A DNA stretch of 64,000 bases from Intrasporangium oryzae NRRL B-24470 (lineage in GTDB: Bacteria > Actinomycetota > Actinomycetes > Actinomycetales > Dermatophilaceae), in NCBI RefSeq assembly GCF_000576595.1, contig NZ_AWSA01000013.1, positions 1-64,000 of the forward strand, written 5' to 3'. Numbering within the stretch: position 1 is the stretch's first letter; each line of letters opens with the position of its first letter. Below the pieces are notes generated by a model. The model saw nothing but the letters and a program-made list of their open reading frames with translations. It did not search any database and had not been told where the DNA came from. Below are positions 1 to 9,202 of the stretch, piece by piece. A program made the translations under genes and the position numbers.

Positions 1-1287
1 GCCCGAGCCGGCAGCCGCTGACCGGCCACGGCCTCGACCGCGGCCCGCACCGCCACCGGCGCCCCGAGCCGAGCCACCGCCCGAGGGGGCGGCCTCACGG
101 ACGAGCCCACCGGCATACGACCGCTCACCGGGTGCGAGCTGGACGAGGAGCGGGTGGCCGGGGGCGACGCGCGTCGTCGTCGGCTTGATGCCGGCCTTGC
201 GGGTGAGGTCGCGGACGTCACGGACCTGCTCGTCGAGCATCATCGTGACGACGGTGCCGTCGTTGCCGGCGCGAGCCGTGCGGCCCGAACGGTGCAGGTA
301 GGCCTTGTGCTCGACCGGCGGGTCGGCGTGGATGACGAGCGCCACGTCGTCGACGTGGATGCCGCGCGCGGCGATGTCGGTCGCGACGAGCGTCTGGGCA
401 CGGCCCGAGTGGAAGTCGTCCATGTTGCGGGTCCGCGCACCCTGGCTGAGGTTGCCGTGCAGCTCCACGGCCGGAACTCCCGACGCATTGAGCTGCTTGG
501 CGAGCTTCTTGGCGCGGTGCTTCGTGCGGGTGAAGACGACCTTGCGGCCGGGGGCCGCGGTGAGGTCGAGAATGACCGGCAGGTGCGCGTCGGAGCTGAC
601 GTGCAGCACGTGGTGGCTCATCGTCGACACCGGCGACTGGGCCGAGTCCGCCTCGTGCGTCACCGGGTTGGTCAGGAAGCGCTTGACGAGGACGTTGATC
701 GCGCCGTCCAGCGTCGCCGAGAAGAGGAGTCGCTGACCCTCGCGCGGGGTCTTGTCCATGATCCGGCGCACGCCGGGAAGGAAGCCGAGGTCGGCCATGT
801 GGTCGGCCTCGTCGATGATCGTCACCTCGATCGCGTCGAGGAAGACGTGGCCCTGCTGCATGAGGTCCTCGAGGCGGCCCGGGCAGGCGACGATGACGTC
901 GACGCCGGCGCGCAGGCCCTGGACCTGCGGGTTCTGGCCGACGCCGCCGAAGATCGTCTGCGACGTGAGGCCGAGCGGCTTCGCGAGCGGGGCCATGGCG
1001 GTGTCGATCTGCGTCGCGAGCTCACGCGTCGGCGCGAGGATGAGGGCGCGGGGACGGCGCGGCTGGCGCGGCTTCGGCGACTGCGACAGCCGCGTCAGGA
1101 GAGGAAGGAGGAAGGCGTAGGTCTTGCCCGAGCCGGTTCGGCCGCGGCCGAGGACGTCGCGACCTGCGATCGAGTCGGGCAGCGTCGCGGCCTGGATCGG
1201 GGTCGGGGTCGTGATCCCGGCCCGCTCGAGGACGGACGTCAGGCTGGAGGGCACGCCGAGGGCGGCAAAGGTCGTGTCGGTGGACAC
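1..1287 (-). CDS. DEAD-box ATP-dependent RNA helicase (3' end outside window)
   Basis: Unwinds RNA duplexes with ATP in the cytoplasm (family role). Reading leftwards from a GTG at 1287, the frame stays open to base 1, about 429 residues. The order is a Q motif (TPIQ), motif I (GSGKT), PTREL, a DEAD-type motif II reading DEADH, motif III SAT, then the second RecA domain with HRSGRTARAG. The visible tail becomes rich in Gly, Arg and Ser (RG repeats), a usual RNA-binding extension; its end is not seen. Start chosen because the Q-motif domain begins directly after it, with GGGAG a few bases upstream. The gene is divergent from the transporter at 1646. The exact subtype (RhlE-like) is inference. 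Confidence 0.9.
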   Translation of the reverse strand, partial: MSTDTTFAALGVPSSLTSVLERAGITTPTPIQAATLPDSIAGRDVLGRGRTGSGKTYAFLLPLLTRLSQSPKPRQPRRPRALILAPTRELATQIDTAMAPLAKPLGLTSQTIFGGVGQNPQVQGLRAGVDVIVACPGRLEDLMQQGHVFLDAIEVTIIDEADHMADLGFLPGVRRIMDKTPREGQRLLFSATLDGAINVLVKRFLTNPVTHEADSAQSPVSTMSHHVLHVSSDAHLPVILDLTAAPGRKVVFTRTKHRAKKLAKQLNASGVPAVELHGNLSQGARTRNMDDFHSGRAQTLVATDIAARGIHVDDVALVIHADPPVEHKAYLHRSGRTARAGNDGTVVTMMLDEQVRDVRDLTRKAGIKPTTTRVAPGHPLLVQLAPGERSYAGGLVREAAPSGGGSARGAGGGAGRGRGRGRSAAAGSG

Positions 1288-1645
1288 AGGTGGGTACTCC
1301 CGAAGGTTGGAGAAGGTCGTTCTGCCCGGCGCGAGGGGTTCGACGGTGAACCGGGTGTTCGCGGCGCAATGAGCGAATCGACGTCAGGCGGCATGAGAAG
1401 CCGGCCGAGAAGAGGGCCCGAGGCAGAACTGGGCGGGCCACTGTGGTCAACCGTAGCGGAGCGCACCCCATTCCCCCGAATCGCCCGCGATGCCCCCGGG
1501 GGCAAAGATCGCGATCCGCCAACGATCCGCCGAAGGTGATGCCACGCTCAGACAAGAGTGCGACCATCGGCACATCCCCCACGGGCCGAGGCGCGGTGCC
1601 CCGGCTCCAGCACCAGCTCAGCATCAACCTGGAAGGACCTCCTCA
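1288..1645. other. Divergent intergenic region of 358 bases
   Basis: Lies between the helicase start (leftward) and the amino-acid-binding lipoprotein start (rightward) and must hold both promoters. I see a short palindrome of C and G runs near 1491-1504 and the octamer GATCCGCC twice near 1511-1532. There is no convincing gene: both strands are open in several frames, but none has a credible start or domain. Confidence 0.5.
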
Positions 1646-2545
1646 ATGCGTCGTCTCCCCGTGATGGCCCTGACCGGCCTCGTGGCCGCGGGCCTGTCCC
1701 TCACCGCCTGCGGCTCGAACTCCATGACGACGTCGGGCGCCTCGTCCGCCGCCGGCGGCGCGAGCGCGACGGGCTCGGTGGACGCGGCGCTCGCCGCGAA
1801 GGTCCCCGCCAAGATCAAGTCGGCCGGCGTCATCAAGGTCGGCATCGACCCGACCTACGCCCCCAACGAGATGCTCGCGTCCGACGGCAAGACCGTCGAG
1901 GGCTTCGACGTCGACATCTTCAACGCCGTCGCGGCGAAGTTCGGCCTCAAGGCCGAGTACCAGCCCGCCAGCTTCGACTCGATCATCCTCGGCGTGACCG
2001 GCGGCAAGTTCGACATCGGCGTCTCGAGCTTCACGATCAACCCTGACCGCAAGAAGCAGGTCAACATGGTCAGCTACTACAAGGCCGGCACGCAGTGGAT
2101 CGTCGCCAAGGGCAACCCCAAGGCCGTCAACATCGACAACGCGTGCGGGCTCAACATCGGCGTCCAGAAGGGCACGACCCAGCTCGACGACCTCACCGCC
2201 CGCAGCAAGAAGTGCACCGACGCCGGCAAGCCGGCGATCAACATGATCGTCCAGGACGGCCAGGACCAGGTGACCGCCGACGTCGTCAGCGGCAAGACCG
2301 TCGCCATGCTCGCCGACTCGCCCGTCGGCCTTTACGCCGTCAAGCAGACCGGCCAGCTCGAGGCCCTCGGCAGCATCTACGACTCGGCACCCTACGGCTA
2401 CGTCATCCCCAAGGCCGAGACCGACTTCGCCAACGCCATCGTCGACGCCCTCAAGGCCGCCGACAAGGACGGCAGCTACCTCGCGGCGCTCAAGAAGTAC
2501 TCCGTCGAGGCCGGCGCCATCAACGACTTCGCCCTCAACCCCTGA
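1646..2545 (+). CDS. Polar amino acid ABC transporter, substrate-binding lipoprotein
   Basis: Extracellular receptor of an amino-acid importer (solute-binding family 3), 299 residues. The ATG at 1646 has GGAAGGA eight bases upstream and begins a lipoprotein signal ending in the lipobox LTAC-G at residues 19-23, followed by a Ser/Ala/Gly linker. The mature domain opens with IKVGIDPTYAP and carries GFDVDIFNAVA and FDIGVSSFTI, which fit a type-3 periplasmic-binding fold that closes over one amino acid. It is first in a three-gene operon with permease and ATPase. The substrate cannot be read from sequence; glutamate, glutamine or basic amino acids are possible. Confidence 0.9.
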   Translation: MRRLPVMALTGLVAAGLSLTACGSNSMTTSGASSAAGGASATGSVDAALAAKVPAKIKSAGVIKVGIDPTYAPNEMLASDGKTVEGFDVDIFNAVAAKFGLKAEYQPASFDSIILGVTGGKFDIGVSSFTINPDRKKQVNMVSYYKAGTQWIVAKGNPKAVNIDNACGLNIGVQKGTTQLDDLTARSKKCTDAGKPAINMIVQDGQDQVTADVVSGKTVAMLADSPVGLYAVKQTGQLEALGSIYDSAPYGYVIPKAETDFANAIVDALKAADKDGSYLAALKKYSVEAGAINDFALNP

Positions 2546-2547
2546 TC

Positions 2548-3504
2548 ATGTCGGTCAACTCCCCCGACACCACGGAGCGGCCGGGCGCCATCGACGCCCG
2601 GCCGGTCCCGCACCCGTGGAGGTGGGTGGCGCTCGCCGTCATCCTCATCCTCGTCGCGATGATGATCAGCTCGTTCCTGACGAACGAGCGGTGGGGCTTC
2701 TCCACGGCCCTCCAGATCATGAACCAGACGCCGGTCCTCGAGGGCCTGTGGAAGGGCACGATCGTCGGCACCATCGGCGCGATGGCCATCGGCGTCGTCG
2801 GCGGCGTGATCATCGCGATCATGCGCCTCTCGACGAACCCCGTGCTGCGGGGCGTGTCGTTCGTCTACACGTGGTTCTTCCGCGGCATCCCGCGCCTCGT
2901 GCTCCTCGCGATGATCGGTAGCGGCATCGGGTTCCTCTACAGCGAGCTCAACTTCGGCGTGCCGTTCGGGCAGCAGCTCGCGTCCCTCATGGGCCTGTCG
3001 AGCGACTTCACGTTCTTCACGCTCGACGTCAACCAGTTCTCGAGCACGCTCCTCGCCGGAATCATCGGCCTCGGCCTGTCCGAGGCCGCCTACATGGCGG
3101 AGATCGCGCGTGCCGGGATCATCTCCGTCGACAAGGGCCAGAACGAGGCGGCGCAGGCCCTCGGCATGAGCCGCGGTCAGGCGATGCGCCGGATCGTCCT
3201 GCCGCAGGCCATGCGGGTCATCGTCCCGCCGACCGGCAACGAGACCATCGCCATGGTCAAGGACACCTCGCTCCTGTCGGCGATCCCCGTCATCACCGAG
3301 CTCTTCTACCAGACCCGCGCCATCGGCACCCGGACGCTGCAGATCATGCCGTCGTTCGTCGCCGTGACCGCCTGGTACCTCCTCGTCGGGTCGGTCCTCA
3401 TGGTCGGGCAGTACTACCTCGAGAGGCGTTTCGGCCGGGGCTTCACCGGCAAGGCGCCCAAGGACAAGCGCTTCGCGCGACCGGCCGGGATGGGAGGAGC
3501 CTGA
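2548..3504 (+). CDS. Polar amino acid ABC transporter, permease
   Basis: Membrane subunit of the importer, 318 residues, HisM/GlnP type. The ATG lies two bases after the binding-protein stop, so translational coupling is likely. A Pro-rich cytoplasmic N-terminus precedes a first membrane helix near residues 27-45. Further helices follow, and the cytoplasmic EAA loop reads [14 protein letters not shown] before VLPQA, the docking site for the ATPase. The stop overlaps the ATPase start. An insert between helices containing [15 protein letters not shown] is longer than in minimal family members, giving a slightly large protein. Confidence 0.9.
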   Translation: MSVNSPDTTERPGAIDARPVPHPWRWVALAVILILVAMMISSFLTNERWGFSTALQIMNQTPVLEGLWKGTIVGTIGAMAIGVVGGVIIAIMRLSTNPVLRGVSFVYTWFFRGIPRLVLLAMIGSGIGFLYSELNFGVPFGQQLASLMGLSSDFTFFTLDVNQFSSTLLAGIIGLGLSEAAYMAEIARAGIISVDKGQNEAAQALGMSRGQAMRRIVLPQAMRVIVPPTGNETIAMVKDTSLLSAIPVITELFYQTRAIGTRTLQIMPSFVAVTAWYLLVGSVLMVGQYYLERRFGRGFTGKAPKDKRFARPAGMGGA

Positions 3505-4376
3505 TGACCGACACCACCGCAGGGGAGCTCTCACGCACGCGCGGGGACGTTCCTCTCGTCCGCGCGCTCAACGTCAGCAAGTCCTTCCACGGCAACGAGG
3601 TCCTCAAGGGCATCGACCTCGACGTGCACCGTGGGGAGGTCGTCTGCCTGCTCGGCCCGTCCGGCTCGGGCAAGACGACCTTCCTGCGCTGCATCAACCA
3701 GCTCGAGTCGATCGATGGCGGCCGCATCTGGGTTGACGGCGACCTCGTCGGCTACCGCGAGGTCAAGGGCCACCTGCACCACCTGAACGACAAGGAGATC
3801 GCGACCCAGCGTCGCGACATCGGGATGGTGTTCCAGCGGTTCAACCTCTTCCCGCACAAGACGGCCCTCGAGAACGTCATCGAGGCACCGCTCATCGTCC
3901 GGGGCGTCGCCCGCAAGGAGGCCCAGGAGCGGGGTCGGCGCCTGCTCGCGCAGGTCGGCCTCGCCGACAAGCCGGACGCGTACCCGGGCCAGCTCTCCGG
4001 CGGCCAGCAGCAGCGTGTCGCGATCGCCCGGGCGCTCGCGATGGACCCCAAGCTGATGCTCTTCGACGAGCCGACGTCGGCCCTCGACCCGGAGCTCGTC
4101 GGCGAGGTCCTGCGGGTCATGCGCGAGCTGGCCGATGCGGGTATGACGATGATCGTCGTCACGCACGAGATGGGCTTCGCCCGTGACGTCGCCGACCAGG
4201 TCGTCTTCATGGACGGTGGGGTCGTCGTCGAGGAGGGCAAGCCGACCGAGGTCCTCGGCAACCCGCAGCACGAGCGGACCCGCTCGTTCCTGCGGCGCAT
4301 GCGCTCAGAGCACGACACGAGCCTGGCCGACGACGCCGCACGCGCCGCTGGCACCGACGCGGACGCGCCGGTCTAG
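3504..4376 (+). CDS. Polar amino acid ABC transporter, ATP-binding protein
   Basis: Cytoplasmic ATPase that powers the preceding permease, 290 residues. Walker A GPSGSGKT is at residues 51-58, the Q-loop is QRFNLFPH, the signature LSGGQ is at 164-168, Walker B LMLFDEP is near 185-191, and the switch His is in VTHEMGFA. The start overlaps the permease stop (TGATG), the usual coupling in this family. The roughly 15-residue N-terminal extension and the acidic/Ala-rich C-terminus beyond residue 265 are not part of the ATPase core. Transcription should end at the hairpin at 4421-4481. Confidence 0.92.
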   Translation: MTDTTAGELSRTRGDVPLVRALNVSKSFHGNEVLKGIDLDVHRGEVVCLLGPSGSGKTTFLRCINQLESIDGGRIWVDGDLVGYREVKGHLHHLNDKEIATQRRDIGMVFQRFNLFPHKTALENVIEAPLIVRGVARKEAQERGRRLLAQVGLADKPDAYPGQLSGGQQQRVAIARALAMDPKLMLFDEPTSALDPELVGEVLRVMRELADAGMTMIVVTHEMGFARDVADQVVFMDGGVVVEEGKPTEVLGNPQHERTRSFLRRMRSEHDTSLADDAARAAGTDADAPV

Positions 4377-4420
4377 TCGGGCCACGACGCCCGAGTGCGC
4401 CTGACGGCGCACGGTCGCGA

Positions 4421-4481
4421 GCGGCATACGACAGAGGGAGGGCGGGTGCCCCTGCACCCGCCCTCCCTTCTCGTATGCCGC
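4421..4481. terminator. Bidirectional terminator built from a two-part inverted repeat
   Basis: An inner perfect stem of 14 pairs (4436-4449 with 4454-4467, four-base loop) sits inside an outer perfect stem of 11 pairs (4421-4431 with 4471-4481). The outer arms are GCGGCATACGA and its complement, so the window-wide GGCATAC/GTATGCC motif forms the base of the hairpin. It sits between two convergent transporter operons and can serve both. No T-tract follows, as is usual in high-G+C actinobacteria. Confidence 0.85.
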
Positions 4482-4526
4482 TGGGCCCGGTCGGCCCGGA
4501 GGAGTCCGGCGCCGCGTGGCGCGGTC

Positions 4527-5396
4527 TCAGACGAGGTCCGCGACGCCCTCGTCGGTGATCTCGCTCGCGTCGATGACCATCGGGTTGAGCACCCGGTGGA
4601 GGAAGGACCGCGTCCGCGCCTCCTGCGGGTTGCCGATGACGTCGGCGGCCGTGCCTGCCTCGACGACGTAGCCGTCGTCCATGAAGACGACCCGGTGCGC
4701 GACCTCGCGGGCGAACGCCATCTCGTGGGTGACGATCATCATCGTCATCCCCTCAGCGGCGAGGGACTTCATGACGGCGAGGACCTCCCCGACGAGCTCG
4801 GGGTCGAGGGCCGAGGTCGGCTCGTCGAAGAGCATCAGCTCGGGGTCCATCGAGAGCGAGCGGGCGATCGCGACGCGCTGCTGCTGGCCGCCGGAGAGCT
4901 GGGCCGGGTAGGCGTCCTCCTTGTGCGCCATGCCCACGCGCTCGAGGTTGTGCCGGGCGACCTCGCGCGCCTGGGCCCTCGAGCGCTTGAGGACCTTCGT
5001 CTGGGCGACCGTGAGGTTCTCGAGCACGGTGAGGTGCGGGAACAGGTTGAAGGACTGGAAGACCATGCCGATCCGGCGGCGGACCCCGTCGAGGTCGACG
5101 TCGGGGTCGGTCATCTCGTCGGCGCCGACGAAGACCTGCCCGGACGTCGGCTCCTCGAGGAGGTTGACGCAGCGCAGGAGCGTCGACTTGCCGGAGCCGG
5201 ACGGTCCGATGACGCAGACGACCTCACCCGTGGCGACCTCGAGGCTGATGTCCTTGAGGACCTCGTTGGACCCGAAGGACTTCTTGAGGTTGCGGATCGA
5301 GATGGCGGTCGTGCGCGTGGCCGTGGCGTCGGCCGTGGCGTCGGCCGTGGTGTCCGGGGTGGAGGGCGGGATGGGGGCCGGTGTGGGGTTCGTCAT
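4527..5396 (-). CDS. Polar amino acid ABC transporter, ATP-binding protein (second system)
   Basis: ATPase of the second importer, 289 residues. Walker [11 protein letters not shown]-loop QSFNLFPH, signature LSGGQQQ, Walker B LMLFDEP and the switch His in VTHEMAFA are all intact. An N-terminal extension of about 30 residues is Pro/Thr/Ala-rich. It is encoded in part by a 12-base tandem repeat (units like GGCCGTGGCGTC, about 5319-5353) and may vary in length between strains. The ATG follows the permease stop by one base. Last gene of a leftward operon (binding protein, permease, ATPase) ending at the shared terminator. Confidence 0.92.
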   Translation of the reverse strand: MTNPTPAPIPPSTPDTTADATADATATRTTAISIRNLKKSFGSNEVLKDISLEVATGEVVCVIGPSGSGKSTLLRCVNLLEEPTSGQVFVGADEMTDPDVDLDGVRRRIGMVFQSFNLFPHLTVLENLTVAQTKVLKRSRAQAREVARHNLERVGMAHKEDAYPAQLSGGQQQRVAIARSLSMDPELMLFDEPTSALDPELVGEVLAVMKSLAAEGMTMMIVTHEMAFAREVAHRVVFMDDGYVVEAGTAADVIGNPQEARTRSFLHRVLNPMVIDASEITDEGVADLV

Positions 5397-5397
5397 C

Positions 5398-6234
5398 TCA
5401 TCGGGCCTTCGCGTAGCGGCGCTCGAGCTGGCGCACGAGCATGGACAGCGGGAGGGTGATCGCGAGGTAGCAGCACGCTCCGACGATGAGCGGGGTCGGG
5501 TTGACCGTCCGGTTGAGGAAGTCCTGCGAGAACTTCGTCAGCTCGTACTGGTCGGCCGTGACCCCGACGACGTAGACGAGCGAGGAGTCCTTGACGAGCA
5601 GGATGATCTCGTTGGTCAGTGGCGGGATGATGATCCGGAAGGCCTGCGGCAGGATGATCGTCGCCATGGTCCGCGAGTGGCTCATCCCGAGGGTCCGCGC
5701 CGCCTCGACCTGACCCTTGGGGACCGCCTGGATGCCGGCCCGGATCGTCTCGGCCATGTAGGCGCTGGCCGTGACCCCGAGCCCGACCATGACCATGCCG
5801 TACGTCCCGCCCGGAAACGAGAACCCCGGGAAGGCGTTGGGGATGCCGTAGGCGACCATGAAGAGGACGACGAGGGCCGGGACACCGCGGAAGAACTCGA
5901 TGTAGGCGGTCGCGAACCACCGGTAGGGCCCGATCGAGCTGAGCTTCATCATCGCGAGGAGCAGGCCGAACGTCAGCCCGAAGACGAAGGCGAGCGCGGT
6001 GTAGATCAGGGTGTTGACGAGCCCGACGGTGATGACGCGGGGCATCATCCGGGCCAAGATGTCGCTGCGCAGGAAGGCCGCGCTGAACGTCGCCCAGTCG
6101 ATCTTGACGGCGAGCAGGACGACGACCGCGATGCCGATGGCGTACTGCACGCCCCGGCCGAGGCGGGCCCGCTGCCGGCGGCTCAGGCCCGTTCGGGGGC
6201 GGTCGACGGTCTGGGTGGTCATGGGGTGCTCCAT
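5398..6234 (-). CDS. Polar amino acid ABC transporter, permease (second system)
   Basis: Membrane subunit, 278 residues. About five to six hydrophobic helices begin near residue 31 ([13 protein letters not shown]). The EAA loop reads [23 protein letters not shown], typical of the His/Glu/Gln permease family. A downstream in-frame ATG (MTTQTVD, 6222) is an alternative start. It is separated from the upstream binding-protein gene by about 110 bases that hold a strong hairpin, and sits one base from the ATPase gene. Substrate not readable from sequence. Confidence 0.9.
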   Translation of the reverse strand: MEHPMTTQTVDRPRTGLSRRQRARLGRGVQYAIGIAVVVLLAVKIDWATFSAAFLRSDILARMMPRVITVGLVNTLIYTALAFVFGLTFGLLLAMMKLSSIGPYRWFATAYIEFFRGVPALVVLFMVAYGIPNAFPGFSFPGGTYGMVMVGLGVTASAYMAETIRAGIQAVPKGQVEAARTLGMSHSRTMATIILPQAFRIIIPPLTNEIILLVKDSSLVYVVGVTADQYELTKFSQDFLNRTVNPTPLIVGACCYLAITLPLSMLVRQLERRYAKAR

Positions 6235-6250
6235 CGTTCGGAGGGTGGGG

Positions 6251-6292
6251 CGGGTGCCGGTCCGCGTCCCGGGGACGTCGGACCGGCACCCG
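6251..6292 (-). terminator. Intercistronic hairpin downstream of binding-protein gene
   Basis: An inverted repeat of about 14 pairs (6251-6264 with 6279-6292, GGGTGCCGGTCCG arms, 14-base loop). It lies after the binding-protein stop and before the permease start of the same operon. Such hairpins usually stabilise or partly end transcripts so that the receptor outnumbers the membrane complex. Function inferred from position. Confidence 0.65.
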
Positions 6293-6342
6293 TCACGTCA
6301 GGGCCGGCGGGTGCGGCTGACGGTGCGGGTGACGCGGGTGCG

Positions 6343-7179
6343 TCAGCTGGCCGGAACCTCGCCGATCCACTTCTTGAAGAGCTGGTCGTAGGTGCCGTCG
6401 GTCTTGGAGGTCGTGATGACATCGTCGACGACCTTCGCGAGCGCCTCGTTGCCGAGCTTCATGCCGAAGCCGTACTGCTCCCCCGTGTTGAACTGGGTCG
6501 CGATCATGGCCTTGCCCGGGTTCTGCTTGAGGGCCTCGCTCCAGACCGGCAGGTCGTTGATGGCGGCGTCGACCTGGCCGGTGAGCAGCGCCTGCGTCTC
6601 CGAGGCGAGGTCCTGGAACTCGACGATCTCGTAGCCGTTGGCGGCCTTGTTCTTCGTCGCGTAGTCGAGACCCGTCGTCGAGGACTGGGCGCCGAGCTTC
6701 TTGCCCTTGAGGTCGGCGAGCGACTTGACCGTCGAGCCGTTGGGGACGAGCAGGGCCTGCGTCGCGTCGAAGTACGGGACCGAGAAGAGGATGGCCTTCT
6801 TGCGTGCGTCGGTGATCGTCATGCCGGCCGCGGCGATGTCGCACTTGCCCGTGGCCATGTCCTGGCCGGACTTGATGCCCTCGAAGGGGGTGTCGACGAT
6901 GGCCTGCTCGACCCCGAGCTTCTTGGCGACGAGGTCCATCATGTCGACGTCGAACCCGACCGTCTTGCCCGAGTCGTCGTTGGACTGGAAGGGCGCGTAC
7001 GGCAGGTGCGTGCACACCGTGAGCTTGCCGGGGCTGATGAGCGAGACGCCCGACCCGCCGGGTGCCGAGGCTGCGGGCGTGCTGCCGCCCGTCGCGGGAC
7101 CGCTGCTGCAGCCGGCGAGCGCGAGGGCGCTCAGGCCGGCGACGACGGCGATCGATCGCAGGGTGGTGCGTGACTTCAA
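6343..7179 (-). CDS. Polar amino acid ABC transporter, substrate-binding lipoprotein (second system)
   Basis: Extracellular receptor, solute-binding family 3, 278 residues. I choose the TTG at 7179 because GAGGAG lies about seven bases upstream and the protein then begins with a clean lipoprotein signal (KSRTTLRS, hydrophobic core, lipobox LAGC near residue 24). Longer in-frame starts would add an arginine-rich non-signal stretch. The mature part contains LTVCTHLPYAPFQ, GFDVDMMDLVAKKLG and CDIAAAGMTIT, the usual family 3 blocks. First gene of the leftward operon and divergent from the ligase gene at 7355. Confidence 0.88.
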   Translation of the reverse strand: MKSRTTLRSIAVVAGLSALALAGCSSGPATGGSTPAASAPGGSGVSLISPGKLTVCTHLPYAPFQSNDDSGKTVGFDVDMMDLVAKKLGVEQAIVDTPFEGIKSGQDMATGKCDIAAAGMTITDARKKAILFSVPYFDATQALLVPNGSTVKSLADLKGKKLGAQSSTTGLDYATKNKAANGYEIVEFQDLASETQALLTGQVDAAINDLPVWSEALKQNPGKAMIATQFNTGEQYGFGMKLGNEALAKVVDDVITTSKTDGTYDQLFKKWIGEVPAS

Positions 7180-7297
7180 GGGACGACTCCTCGTTCGTGG
7201 GCCACATCGACAGCCGGTGGCCGGTAGGCGCAGACCTTTGCACCGATGACGGAGGATGGGAAGAGCGAAGCCGATCTTTGGGACAGATCGTGATCTG

Positions 7298-7314
7298 GCG
7301 CAATAATTGCGCCC
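7298..7314. promoter_or_regulatory. Perfect 17-bp palindrome between divergent genes
   Basis: GGCGCAATAATTGCGCC: eight-base arms around one A, in the 175-bp region between the leftward transporter operon (start 7179) and paaK (start 7355). A/T-rich for this genome and well placed for a dimeric repressor or activator. The binding protein is unknown. Confidence 0.5.
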
Positions 7315-7354
7315 ACAGGTGCTGCACTCCGCAGGACGTGCGCACAATGGGCCC

Positions 7355-8698
7355 ATGACGACGGAGTCACCCGCCCCTGCCATGCCCGCCGGCCGACCCG
7401 GGACGGGCAGCGCGCCCGGGACGGAGATCCCGGCGATGGGCGTCGACGAGCTGCGCCACGTGCAGCTCGAGCGGCTCCGCGCGACGGTGCGAGCGGCATA
7501 CGACAACGTGCCCCACTACCGGCAGGCGTTCGACGCGCTCGGCACCCATCCCGACGACGTCCGCTCGCTGGAGGACCTGGCCCGGCTCCCCTTCACGTCG
7601 AAGGCGGACCTGCGGGCCAACTACCCCTTCGGGATGTTCGCGGTCCCGCGCGAGCAGGTCGTGCGGGTCCACGCGAGCTCGGGGACGACCGGTCGGCCGA
7701 CGGTCGTCGGGTACACCAAGCGCGACATCGACACGTGGGCCGACCTCATGGCCCGCTCGATCCGCCTCGCGGGAGGCCGGCCCGGCGACATCGTCCACGT
7801 AGCGTACGGCTACGGCCTCTTCACCGGGGGCCTCGGCGCCCACTACGGCGTCGAGCGGCTCGGGGCCACCGTCGTGCCGGTGAGCGGCGGGATGACCGAG
7901 CGGCAGGTCCAGCTCATCCAGGACTTCCGCCCGCGGGTCATCATGGTGACGCCGTCGTACTTCCTCTCCCTGCTCGACCAGATGGAGTCCGAGGGCATCG
8001 ACCCTGCGGCGACGAGCCTCGAGGTCGGGATCTTCGGCGCCGAGCCGTGGACGGAGTCGATGCGCCAGGAGATCGAGCGCCGGACCGGCATGGACGCCGT
8101 CGACATCTACGGCCTGTCCGAGGTCATGGGGCCCGGCGTGGCCCAGGAGGCCGCCGCGACCAAGGACGGGCTGCACCTCTGGGAGGACCACTTCTACCCC
8201 GAGGTCATCGACCCGATCACCGAGGAGGTCCTGCCCGACGGCGAGATCGGCGAGCTCGTCCTCACCTCGCTGACGAAGGAGGCGATGCCGGTCCTCCGCT
8301 ACAGCACGCGCGACCTGACGCGCCTCCTGCCGGGGACCGCGGTCCCGGCGATGCGGCGGATCGAGAAGGTGACCGGCCGCACCGACGACATGATGATCAT
8401 CCGCGGCGTCAACGTCTTCCCGACCCAGATCGAGGAGCTCGTGCTCGCGGAGACGCGGCTCTCGCCGTACTTCCAGTGCGTCCTGCGCCAGCCGGGCCGG
8501 ATGGTCGAGCTGACGGTGCTCGTCGAGCCGCTCGCCGGACTGGGTGCGGCCGAGGCGGAGGGGATCGCCCGCGGGCTCGAGCACGCGATCAAGACCCACA
8601 TCGGCACGACGTGCCGGGTCGAGGTGCGCGAGCCGGGGTCGATCGAGCGCTCGATCGGCAAGGCGCGCCGGATCGTCGACGAGCGCCCGAAGGGGTGA
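7355..8698 (+). CDS. paaK: Phenylacetate-CoA ligase (PaaK-like)
   Basis: ATP-dependent CoA ligase that activates phenylacetate (or a related aryl acid) as an acyl-adenylate and then a thioester; 447 residues, a normal length. It shows the family N-terminus YDNVPHYRQAFDA, the adenylate-forming P-loop SSGTTGRPT near residue 110, YGLSEVMGPGVAQE, and the C-terminal RTDDMMIIRGVNVFPTQIEE hinge. The ATG at 7355 has no clear Shine-Dalgarno; CACAAT ends six bases before it, so a leaderless message is possible. No other phenylacetate catabolic gene is nearby, so it may serve scavenging or another aryl acid. A coenzyme F390 synthetase-like role is a less likely alternative. Confidence 0.88.
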   Translation: MTTESPAPAMPAGRPGTGSAPGTEIPAMGVDELRHVQLERLRATVRAAYDNVPHYRQAFDALGTHPDDVRSLEDLARLPFTSKADLRANYPFGMFAVPREQVVRVHASSGTTGRPTVVGYTKRDIDTWADLMARSIRLAGGRPGDIVHVAYGYGLFTGGLGAHYGVERLGATVVPVSGGMTERQVQLIQDFRPRVIMVTPSYFLSLLDQMESEGIDPAATSLEVGIFGAEPWTESMRQEIERRTGMDAVDIYGLSEVMGPGVAQEAAATKDGLHLWEDHFYPEVIDPITEEVLPDGEIGELVLTSLTKEAMPVLRYSTRDLTRLLPGTAVPAMRRIEKVTGRTDDMMIIRGVNVFPTQIEELVLAETRLSPYFQCVLRQPGRMVELTVLVEPLAGLGAAEAEGIARGLEHAIKTHIGTTCRVEVREPGSIERSIGKARRIVDERPKG

Positions 8699-8717
8699 GC
8701 CCACGGGTGCGCGGCTG

Positions 8718-8753
8718 TCGGATCCGTGCGGGCTGCAGGCCGCACGGATCCGA
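8718..8753 (+). terminator. Terminator hairpin after paaK
   Basis: Perfect 14-pair stem (8718-8731 with 8740-8753) closed by an eight-base loop, about 20 bases after the ligase stop. No T-tract. Confidence 0.8.
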
Positions 8754-8778
8754 AGATCCCGACGTCTGCCACGAGGGC

Positions 8779-8791
8779 GTATGCCGCTGGG
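8779..8791 (+). repeat. Exact GTATGCCGCTGGG copy, intergenic
   Basis: One of ten exact copies of this 13-mer in the window. This one lies just downstream of the paaK terminator, flanked by CGAG and CTCG, so a small hairpin with the motif in its loop is possible. Confidence 0.7.
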
Positions 8792-8875
8792 CTCGCCGGG
8801 TGCGTATCAACGGCCCTGGCCCGGGGCTCTGTCCTGGTGAGCGGCGTCGTCGCTCGCCTGGACAGGAGGCAGGAC

Positions 8876-9112
8876 ATGAGCAGGATCCCACCGCAGGGAG
8901 CCCAGATGGTCGGCGCGTGGCGGATGCACACGAAGCCGGTGCCACCCCGGGCCGCGCGCATCGAGCGGTCCCAGGGCACCGAGCGGGCCCCCGGCGCCCC
9001 GCGAGTCGAGACGGTCGAAGCCGTCATGGAGTCGGCGCCGGCACCGGCGCGCCTCCGCCGGCGCCACCCGCACCTGTCGAGCCTGGGCCGGCGCCTGCAC
9101 CTCGTGCACTGA
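8876..9112 (+). CDS. Small basic hypothetical protein, 78 residues
   Basis: Not recognised. The ATG at 8876 has a perfect AGGAGG at 8865-8870, which makes translation likely. The product begins MSRIPPQGAQMVGAW, is rich in Arg and Pro, and ends in a basic segment (RLRRRHPHLSSLGRRLHLVH). I see no signal peptide, membrane helix or known fold. A short hairpin precedes it (8835-8862). It lies alone between paaK and a convergent regulator and ends just before a bidirectional terminator. It could be a spurious ORF given the G+C content, but the ribosome-binding site argues for a gene. Confidence 0.5.
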   Translation: MSRIPPQGAQMVGAWRMHTKPVPPRAARIERSQGTERAPGAPRVETVEAVMESAPAPARLRRRHPHLSSLGRRLHLVH

Positions 9113-9126
9113 GCCGAGGTTCCCCC

Positions 9127-9197
9127 GCAACACACCGAGCAGTCGCCAACCCATGACGGCTGCGCCGGGCGAGGTTTGCGGTTGTTCGGTGTGTCGC
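9127..9197. terminator. Bidirectional terminator between convergent genes
   Basis: Imperfect 25-base inverted repeat (9127-9151 with 9173-9197, five mismatches by hand count, arms containing ACACACCGA) around a 21-base loop. It lies between the small ORF and the leftward GntR gene, whose stop is at 9203. Confidence 0.65.
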
Positions 9198-9202
9198 CGG
9201 GT

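Noticed and set aside
4921-7173. 750-codon plus-strand frame across the second amino-acid transporter operon
   Set aside because: Runs antisense to three intact ABC genes; translation is Arg/Asp/Glu-rich with no fold.
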